DNA of 64,000 bases from Cinnamomum chago. Lineage: Eukaryota > Streptophyta > Magnoliopsida > Laurales > Lauraceae. The translations under genes and the position numbers were made by a program. The notes beneath the pieces are model-generated. The model was not told the origin of the DNA. It saw only the letters and a list, made by a program, of their open reading frames with translations, and searched no databases. Positions 56,810-64,000 of the stretch are shown in pieces (positions within the stretch are counted from its first letter, which is position 1; the number at the start of each line of letters is the position of its first letter). The stretch spans positions 29,039,001 to 29,103,000 of the forward strand of contig CP142457.1 of assembly GCA_038049695.1 (NCBI GenBank). The letters run 5' to 3'.

Positions 56810-58275
56810 GTCCTTGATAGACACTTAGATGTGTAACGCTTAACCGCAAGACTACGGTGTCGTCAAGTAGTAAAGGACAAAAAGAGTCCGGATTATCGTT
56901 CCCACGAGGAGAGAATGGAAGAAGCAATAAACCCAATTTAAGTGAGAGTTGAACTAAGATAAAGCTAATATAGAATTTGAAGTGAGCAATTTAAAAATTA
57001 CTAAACTATGAGTGAAAAATGGAATTAAACTAATTTGAATGTGAAACAAAACAAAACTAACAACTAAACTACTCTAACTAACAATATAAAGAATGAAATT
57101 AATGAGATCTAACAAATTACACTAAACTAGTGGATGAGTGGTGGTGGAAATGGAAGATTTAATATGAAGATGTGGTGTGAAATGTGTAGGGTTTTAAAAC
57201 AAGTGATTTGAAATGTGGATGTAACAATCTAAAAGTGAAAATAACAAATAAAACAAGGATTTAAATTAACAACAATAAAAAGAAGAGATTAGGCAATCCA
57301 AAATCCACTAAGTAAGTAATTAATTCAAACAATGCATGTTTTAATTCAATTCCCAAATCTACAATCCAATTAGCAATCTCTTGCCTAATTAGATTGGATG
57401 ATATAGCAATGAAGATCAAAGTAAAAAATAAAAAAGCTAAGATTCTAAATCATAACCTAACTACCCTAACAATTAATCATCAAAATCAAGCTACAAAAGA
57501 TCAAAGATAAGGGCTCTAGAGCATGCTATGTGAGAGAACTTAATCTAACTACAAAGCATCAATTGAGATTATCAAAGCATCAAGTGTAGAGATAGAGCAT
57601 GAGGAATGAGAGAGGTTAGCACAATTAGATCTAAAATCTACTAATCAATTAAGACACAAGTAGGAAATTTAAACTAAAACATGCATGAAATTGAACTAAT
57701 CACATTACTTAGCTTCAAAAGGAGAGCCTAATCCAAGAGTCTTAGCCACTAAACATCAAGAAAGAACTCCAAATCTTCATTAATGATCTTCAATTACACA
57801 CTCTTTCTAGATTAATTACAAAGAAGCTCCTAATTACAATCTAAAAGTAAAAATAAAATTGCAAAAAGACTAACTTGTCAAACGGTCTCCCTTCACTCTA
57901 CAAAAACATTCTAATTTATAGGAACATTGAAGACATTTGATTGGCTCATTTCATTTCACAAGGATTGCTTCCATTTGATTAGTTGCAACTTGAAGGCTTT
58001 TGATTGACTTATTTGCTTTCACATCAATTTGATTGGTTGCAACAAACTTTCCTTCCAAAAGCATATAAAATAATATGCAATTGTTAGGATTTGAACCTAT
58101 AACCTATTTCATACCAACACAAGCTCCAACCAATACATCAACCAATCCTTTGTGTTAAAAAATGTCTTCTTTTATCCATAAAGTCTTCTCTTATTTTGGA
58201 ATTCTTCAACACTTTCTAAGATTGCTTCATGTAATTTCTTTATTGAAATCTCTTTTTGATGGCTTGGGACACTAG
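56810..58275 (+). repeat. Nested AT-rich non-coding repeat (LTR-like)
   Basis: It begins near GTGTAACGCTTAACCGCAAG, with GTGTCGTCAAGTAGTAAAGG and TTATCGTTCCCACGAGG, phrases common at the start of a type of plant non-coding LTR. It then runs A-rich with many CTAAACTAACAACTAAACT-like blocks to about 58275. Neither end nor duplication could be fixed. The layout resembles the solo LTR at 35610-37335. Confidence 0.45.
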
Positions 58276-58534
58276 CTGGAATGTTAGGATAGTCGTGGGG
58301 TCCACCTACACAAGAGAGATTATATAAAAATGCGCTATAAATAATCGGATTTATACATGATAATCCGATAATCCGTTAATGTGATAGAATGATAAAATCT
58401 CTGTGTAAGGCAAATGATATGCATATGAGATGTCGATAAAATTCGGACTAATGATGGGTACAATTGTAATATTTAACATTCATAAGTCCCAATCCCGGAT
58501 TAGGACCTCGGTGACCCGGTCCGGGGTCGCGACA

Positions 58535-59041
58535 CACCTCGAGACGCCTCAAAACCACTAATTACCCCCATCTCGTAAGCTTTAACTAGAAGTGAGCTTA
58601 AGGCATCTGCCACAATCGTGAACAAGAAAGAAGAAAGCGGGTCACCTTACCTTGTCGTATACCTCTAGAAGCTTTAAACAATCTGGATGGAGAAGCATTG
58701 ACCAAGACAGAGAAAGATGTTGTATAAATGCACTCACGAATCCACCCACGCCAAGTTTCTCCAAAACTGAATCAGAGCAGCGTGTAGCCAACAAAATTCC
58801 AATCAACATGATCATAAGCTTTCTCCAAATCAATTTTCAAAATGACCCCCTCCACTTTTGACCTCTTTCTGGAATGGATGAGCTCGTTTGCAATTAACAC
58901 CCTATCAATGATTTGTCTTCCTGCCACAAAAGCCCCTTGAAAAGTACTACTAATGAAATGAAGGACTTGCTTCAGCCGATTTGCCAAGATTTTCGCCAAC
59001 AACTTGTACAAACACCCCACAAGGCTAATAGGTTTATAATT
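58535..59041 (-). pseudogene. L1-like LINE E ORF2, reverse transcriptase N-terminal part
   Basis: Minus strand from 59041: KPISLVGCLYKLLAKILANR, GAFVAGRQIIDRVLIANELI, VEGVILKIDLEKAYDHVDW, then after a frameshift [20 protein letters not shown]. It breaks at 58535 where the solo LTR begins. Removing that LTR with one duplication copy rejoins EASRG to GETITHLQFADD in frame, so both pieces are one LINE. Upstream it is cut at 59041 by the copia 5' LTR; the rest of the LINE would lie beyond the copia element, outside this window. Confidence 0.88.
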
Positions 59042-60245
59042 GTTGAAAGTTTATACTAAAAACATACTTTATGTATTTGTCTCTGACTGATTCATTTTTA
59101 GTATATTTTGTCTTCTCATCTATCTGAGATTTTGTATGGGCAAATGGTTGCATTGTTCATTAATATGCATGTTAGTGTCTTTTATACTATAAAGTAGACA
59201 AGTTGGTGTGTAGAGTTTTATTTATACACGGAAGACTTATTTGTCGGTTCTTATAGAATATAAGTTGTTGTTCACAATCTAGATGGATTTGGACACACCA
59301 TCGGTACGATTGTAGCATGATGTTTCAGTAGGCTTGTCTTGACTGCGGGAAACGATATAGTTTCGACTCATTATGCTAGTACACTGTGTGTATTGAACAT
59401 GACCGTGTTTATGGGTTTATTATCTTTATATTGATTATATAAGATGATGAACACCCAAATGGTTATTATGAGTGCTTGTACTCTTAATCCCGATATAAAT
59501 AATAGACACATACATTTAGCGTTTGACATTTTGATTTACGAAGGAGTGAGATCTTTTATGGGTCAATAATCTTAGTGAGTTGGATGACTACACTACGTGT
59601 ATGGTGGATATTAGTTTATTGACGGAATCCACGTCCCGTAATAGGGATTGATGATACCCCCTTGATGAAGCTTTTAAGTTTTGGTTATGTCAAACCGTGC
59701 AGGTGGACTTTGTGTCCGGCATATCAAATAAGTTAAGTATAAGGTCTCAAGGAATTATAAAGATATCGATTAAATATAGATGTCAGTAATTATTTAATCG
59801 ATGGATATCTGAAATCTTAACGCGAGGAGATCAATAAGCATTTAATAACAAGAAACTCGAAATATTAATTTGAGAATAAGGACAGGAGTGAAATTATAAT
59901 TCTTTAGTGAACTGAATTATAATTTATGGAACTAGGATTCTAATTTGGGTTGAATTAGGGTTTCCTGTTTCCATAAGGAGCCTATTTTTATTTCATTCTT
60001 AAGGTCCGTAGCCTATAAATATACGCTATTGCTCTCTAGGTTAACAACAAGAAAGTTAAGAGAGAAATCTCGGTTTTGGAGAGCAGAGGAGAGTTCGCAG
60101 AAGAGACCCACTCCCTGCTTCGAGTTTGAGCATATAGGAATATAGTAGAAGATCTTGTGGTTTTCGGGTTACTATAGATGAAAGTTATTTCCGCAGTGAT
60201 CTGTATGCAATATCCAGAGATTCTGGTTTCTATTCGTTTCTAACA
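59042..60245 (+). repeat. Copia 5' LTR, 1204 bp
   Basis: It starts TGTTGAAAGTTTATAC directly against LINE E coding sequence and ends TTTCTAACA just before the primer site. A TATAAATATA box at about 60013-60022 is followed by leader sequence, as expected for the LTR promoter. The partner LTR is outside the window, so insertion age cannot be estimated here. Confidence 0.88.
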
Positions 60246-60246
60246 A

Positions 60247-60260
60247 TTGGTATCAGAGCC
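60247..60260 (+). other. Primer-binding site of the copia element
   Basis: TTGGTATCAGAGC, complementary to the 3' end of plant initiator methionine tRNA as usual for Ty1/copia, two bases after the LTR. Confidence 0.92.
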
Positions 60261-60500
60261 GATCTTGATACTGCGTATGGATTGAAAAAAACATAGTAAG
60301 ATTATAGGTTGCTGTAAGAAAACATGGTCGGCTGTTGTTGTAAGTAACCCCTGTTTTGCAGCGAAATATCTAACCTTTGTTTTGCAGCAACTAAGTAACT
60401 GATCTGGCTATCATGGTCACCATGTGTGTATGTTATGTGAATGGATACCATGAATTAAATTCATGGTTAATGTTTTATGTATTTTACAATTTTTATGGTG

Positions 60501-60724
60501 ATGTAATTATATTGAGATAGCATGTGGTCTCCGTTAGTCAGGAGGCTTAGGACTCAATGTAATTTTTTATGGTGATGTAATTATATTGAAATAGCATGTG
60601 AACTCCGTTCATCAGGAGGCTTAGGACTCAATGTATTTTTTTCTTAGAGATGTAATTATATTGAGATAGCATGTGAACTCCGTTCGTAAGGAGGCTTAGG
60701 ACTCAATATAATTTCTCAAGAAGG
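60501..60724 (+). repeat. Three tandem copies of 74-75 bp in the copia leader
   Basis: Copies start ATGTAATTATATTGA at 60501, 60575 and 60650. Each has ATAGCATGTG, CTCCGTT and GGAGGCTTAGGACTCAAT. They lie between primer site and gag and are non-coding. Confidence 0.92.
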
Positions 60725-60769
60725 GGCACAGGTTCTGAAGGTAGAAATTCGATTTCGAAGGAAGAACTT

Positions 60770-60870
60770 CATAAATTTTTTTTTTGTTTTGGGGGCGCTG
60801 CCCCCCTAGACCCCCGCAAGCTGACCGGGTCGCTCGAACCCCGCCGGGGGATAGCTTCGGACCCCCTCTG
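60770..60870 (+). other. GC-rich hairpin-forming segment in the copia leader
   Basis: GGGGGCGCTGCCCCC (60791-60805) is a self-complementary stem. CCCCGCCGGGG and further C-runs follow, flanked by poly-T and AT-rich DNA. It could fold strongly in the element RNA. Confidence 0.7.
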
Positions 60871-61676
60871 CGAAGCACATATTTAAAGAAGTGGCAATCA
60901 TGAAGACAAAAGGATTCTACTTGACCATGATAGCTAGGACTCTTGTGCTAGTTGTCATTCTTTTTTGTGCTTGGATGTCTATTATTATCATTGCTTGCTA
61001 AATATGATATTAATCATGTTTAATTATGTTTAGAGTGGTATAGTAGTAAAGACATGGTTGCCTATTACTACTAGATTTTAAACTGGTCTTAATTAAACTG
61101 TTTTATAAGAACCCTCATTGTTAAATAACTAAGTGGGAGAGGGAACTCCTTAAGTTCCCACGGTCTCCATCATTGGTTTGCAGGAGATGTAATTGATTTA
61201 TGTGTTGACCTTGGAGTCTTCCTCCTAATCGGATGGGTTAATTATGGAATCTCCAGTACAAACTTCCATATGGATGATTTAGGGTAATTATTAGAATAGG
61301 TATCTTCTCCATCTGATGGGACCAAATACGAAATAATGGACCTTGAATTAAATGATGGCATACACTTACCTATAAATAACAGTATGCTCTCCATCTAAGC
61401 CAATTCTATTATTTATAGGACCAAAGTTATGGTAGCTATTTGGTTTTACTTGGCATGGGTTGCTGCGGTGATAGTAGAACTAAAATGTTATGTCATATCT
61501 AAACAAAATATGCATGGTACTTGCCCTCACATTGAGGCAAACTATGCATTGATGTTTTAGATTGCTGTCGGATTCTTTTATTAATTGACAGAGGGAGCCA
61601 TTTTCTTTTTATTTGAATCTAAAGATTTATTTTTGCCCATTATAATTTGCTAATTATGTAAATCTCAAGTTTTAAG
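60871..61676. other. Copia untranslated leader, no gene recognised
   Basis: AT-rich sequence between the hairpin and the gag start. No open frame with a recognised domain. Confidence 0.5.
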
Positions 61677-62494
61677 ATGGGTGCTTTCAATCCACTTGCT
61701 GTAATTCTCAAAGAACACAAACTCACTGGACCTAATTACATTGACTGGAAAAGAAATCTGGATATTGTGCTAACTGCTGAAGAGTACAAATATGTGCTCA
61801 CTGAGGTGTGCCTAGAGAAACCTGAAGATGGATGTACCAATGAGGTAGCCATCGAGGCATACAAAAAATGGATCAAGGCCGATGAGAAGGCCCGATGTTG
61901 CATGTTGGCTTCCATGTCAAATGTTTTGCAACATCAGTATCAACATCAGTCTTGTCCTATTGCCTATGACATCATGTTTAGTCTCAAGGAGATGTTTGGT
62001 GATCATGATCGGGTAGCTAGATAGGTTGCTATGAAAGAATTGTTTATCACTAAGATGGCTGAAGGTACCTCTATGAGGGATCATGTCCTCAAAATGATGG
62101 GACACCTCAATGAATTACAGGTCCTTGGAGCTGAAATTGATGGGGAGATAGACCTAGATCGATATCATTCTCCAGTCCTTGACTGATTTTTTTAGGGTTT
62201 TCGCTTAAATTACAACATGAATAACTCAAGGAATTACTCAAGGAACTTCAGGCTGTTGAGGGCCTTTTGAAAAAGCCACCTAGTGTTCACGTTGCTGAAA
62301 TAGGTTCTGTTTCTAAACCGAAAGGCAAGAAGAAACAGAAAAAGGGTCAGAATCGTAAGGAAGTTTCTCAAGGGGCCAACGAACCATAGGGTGGAGTGAA
62401 AAAGCCTAAGGGCAAGTGTTTTCATTGCAAGCAAGCAGGGCACTGGAAAAAGCAATGTCCAACTTTTCTCAACAAAGTGAACAATAAAGGTTAA
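61677..62494 (+). pseudogene. Copia gag (UBN2-type), broken
   Basis: It starts MGAFNPLAVILKEHKLTGPN with YIDWKRNLDIVL, a typical copia gag opening. The frame stops at TAG 62022-62024. The same frame resumes (MKELFITKMAEGTSMRDHVL), then a frameshift near 62160-62230 and another stop near 62388 follow. A Lys-rich stretch and the zinc knuckle CFHCKQAGHWKKQC (about 62419-62460) end it. Gag forms the particle around the element RNA, with the CCHC knuckle binding RNA. This copy is interrupted at least three times. Confidence 0.88.
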
Positions 62495-62539
62495 TTTCAT
62501 TCGCTAGTTGTTGAATTATGTTTGGCGGTTATATCTACC

Positions 62540-62905
62540 GGTATCTAGTGTGTAGATACGGGAGCCACTAATCATGTTTGCAACTCATTGCAGAGGTTCT
62601 AGGAAACTAGGCAGCTAAGTGATGGGGAGATTTATTTGCTTATGGGTGATGCTACGAAAGTGGCAACAGTTATAGTAGGAAACGTTTGTGTAAGTTTTAG
62701 TGGAGATATGACTTTAATTTTAAACGATTATCTTTATGTTCCCTCCATAAGGAGGAATTTAATTTCTGTTTCCAAGTTGGTTAAAGACAGATATTCTGTT
62801 TATTTTAATAAATTTGTGGTTATTAAGTACAATAAGCTTTTTTCTGTTCTGGTTCATTGTTGGATGATCTTTATATTGTTAATCATGTCTCTCCTAAACT
62901 GCAAC
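62540..62905 (+). pseudogene. Copia protease region
   Basis: VDTGATNHVC near 62550 holds the DTGA active-site motif of the retroviral-type aspartic protease. The frame 62636-62908 continues with GDATKVATVIVGNVCVSFSG and YVPSIRRNLISVSKL, standard copia protease C-terminal sequence. A stop between them (TAG near 62602) and a frame change near 62860 break it. Confidence 0.8.
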
Positions 62906-64000
62906 TAATTGAATCGAATAACACAACTACATTACCATGTAAGAGAAAGGAACCCTCGAAATTGAACCAAACGTATCTTTGGCATTTACGCCTTGGACAT
63001 ATTAATCTACACCGAATTTCAAGACTGGTTGCAAATGGACCATTACATTCATTGGAAGTGGAGGCCATTCGAGTATGCGAATCTTGTTTAGTGGGGAAAA
63101 TGACCAAGCGTCCCCTTTCGGCAAAAGGCTATAGGCCCAAAGAAATGTTGGAATTGGTTCATTTTGACCTCTGTGGTCCCATGAATGTCCAGGCTAGAGG
63201 TGGTTTTGAGTATTTCATTACTTTTATTAACAACTACTCAAGGTATGGGTACATTTACTTAATGCGTCGTAAGTCCGAATGCTTTGAAAAATTCAAGGAG
63301 TATAGAGCGAAAATGGGAAGCGTTTAAGTAAGAGTATCATAACACTACGATCTAATCATGGTGGAGAGTACCTCTTTGGAGAATTTAGGGACTACTTGGC
63401 ACAAGAGAGGATTACATCCCAGCTATCTGCACCAGGTACACCTCAACAAAATGGTGTAGCAGAAAGAAGGAATAAGACTCTTATGGATATGGTAAGGTCA
63501 ATGATGAGTTATTCTGATTTACCTAATTTGTTCTGGGGGCATGCTCTAGAAATGGCTGCATATATTCTAAACTTAGTTCCATTTAAGTCAGTACCTACTA
63601 CACCCACAAAACTATGGACTGGGCACAAACCCAGTTTAAAGCATGTTCGGATTTAGGGCACTCTAGTAGATGAGCTGAAAGGGAACACGGATAAGTTGGA
63701 ACCAAGAACGGAAGTTTGCATTTTCGTTGGATATCCCAGAGGAACCAAAGGTGGTTTGTTCCATAATCTCAAAGATCGAAAGGTCATTGTTAGCACGAAT
63801 GCTCGATTCTTAGAAGAGGACTATGTAATGAATCACAAACCCAAAAGCAAAATTGTTCTAGAGGAATTGAGGGAAAAAAGACCTACCCAAAATTTTCCAT
63901 TGCCAATAGCACAGGAGGAAACATCTCAAGCTGATGATACTCTAGGTGAAACCACCAACTTGATGGGTGACCCGCTGGATCAGCATGTCGATGGTGGCAC
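62857..64000 (+). pseudogene. Copia integrase, broken, continues past the window
   Basis: Gag-pre-integrase and HHCC zinc region: LWHLRLGHINLHRISRL then CESCLVGKM (62972-63103). Catalytic core: LVHFDLCGPMNVQARGGFEY has the first Asp. The second conserved Asp block, usually IDDYSR, reads INNYSR (about 63223-63240). After a frameshift near 63327-63396, SAPGTPQQNGVAERRNKTLM carries the conserved Glu region, followed by LPNLFWGHALEMAAYILN. A TAG at about 63655 interrupts the frame. The C-terminal GKNE-type region (CIFVGYPRGTKG, about 63718) follows to the window edge. Integrase inserts the cDNA into the genome; the Asp to Asn change and breaks make this copy inactive. Confidence 0.9.

Larger units (their letters stand above)
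53822..58534 (+). mobile_element. Solo LTR, 4.7 kb including a nested repeat, flanked by CACCT
   Basis: It begins TATAAGACCCCGACCCGAG (family start expected TG; compare the minus-strand copy at 1154) and ends GGTCCGGGGTCGCGACA. The 5-bp duplication CACCT lies at 53817-53821 and 58535-58539, and excision restores the LINE reading frame. A TATATAAG box lies at 54325, followed by a CT-rich leader with CCTAGGGTTT. The GGGTCGCGACA ending is typical of plant Ty3/gypsy LTRs just before a TTGGTATCAGAGC primer site; here LINE sequence follows instead, so it is a solo LTR. Open frames inside are not believed. About 1.45 kb at 56.8-58.3 kb looks like a later insertion. Confidence 0.82.
59042..64000 (+). 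mobile_element. Ty1/copia retrotransposon, 5' part, runs off the window
   Basis: 5' LTR 59042-60245, primer site at about 60248, a leader with triplicated repeat and GC-rich hairpin, then gag, protease and integrase in the copia order (integrase before RT). It is inserted into LINE E. The RT, RNase H and 3' LTR would lie beyond 64000. Coding parts have stops and frameshifts, so the element is defective. Confidence 0.92.

Noticed and set aside
60780..60870. Organelle-derived insertion suggested by the GC-rich block
   Set aside because: It lies in the copia leader at a plausible functional position, and no organellar gene sequence is recognisable.

Overview
This window is nuclear DNA from a flowering plant. 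It has one spliced, apparently intact host gene with plant introns, set among plant transposable elements: Mutator-like, Ty1/copia, LTR-type solo LTRs, L1-like LINEs and small foldback elements. The host gene matches the plant SEC22 R-SNARE along its whole length. TE load and intron size suggest a TE-rich genome, but I cannot name the species. I recognised no rRNA, tRNA or CRISPR feature.

Left part (1-23 kb). The edge is the 5' part of a long LTR on the minus strand (1-1154). Its family recurs as a solo LTR at 53.8-58.5 kb. After anonymous repeats comes the largest unit, a probable 17-kb Mutator-like element (5921-23080). It is bounded by inward-facing inverted repeats that share a GCGATATCGC palindrome. 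Inside are two convergent decayed genes. On the plus strand is a multi-exon gene joining a plant mobile domain (PMD) to a Ulp1-like C48 protease domain (11.66-16.48 kb). On the minus strand is a MULE transposase with PB1-like, DDE, SWIM and CCHC parts (18.84-21.65 kb). A repeat field separates their 3' ends, and a dead LINE lies in the left arm.

Middle (23-29 kb). Here there is an LRR receptor fragment, a 5'-truncated LINE with a clear target-site duplication, a 258-bp tandem duplication with a TA/GA microsatellite, and a near-perfect foldback element about 450 bp upstream of the SEC22 start.

SEC22 (29,086-50,143). Five exons join in phase to a 218-residue protein. Introns are 3.7 kb, 0.1 kb, 14.4 kb and 2.2 kb. 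The 14.4-kb intron holds a TRIM-like miniature retrotransposon, a solo LTR with a 5-bp duplication (CTCTA), a copia-type LTR with primer site, and four LINE pieces, yet the splice sites look intact.

Right part (50-64 kb). This is a nest. A minus-strand L1-like LINE is split by a 4.7-kb solo LTR (duplication CACCT), which itself contains a further non-coding repeat. The LINE is split again at 59,041 by a Ty1/copia element whose 5' LTR, primer site, gag, protease and integrase lie in the window and whose RT would lie beyond it. All TE genes seen here carry stops, frameshifts or lost catalytic residues, so they are relics. Part of the host sequence is functional by inspection only; nothing here was tested against a database.
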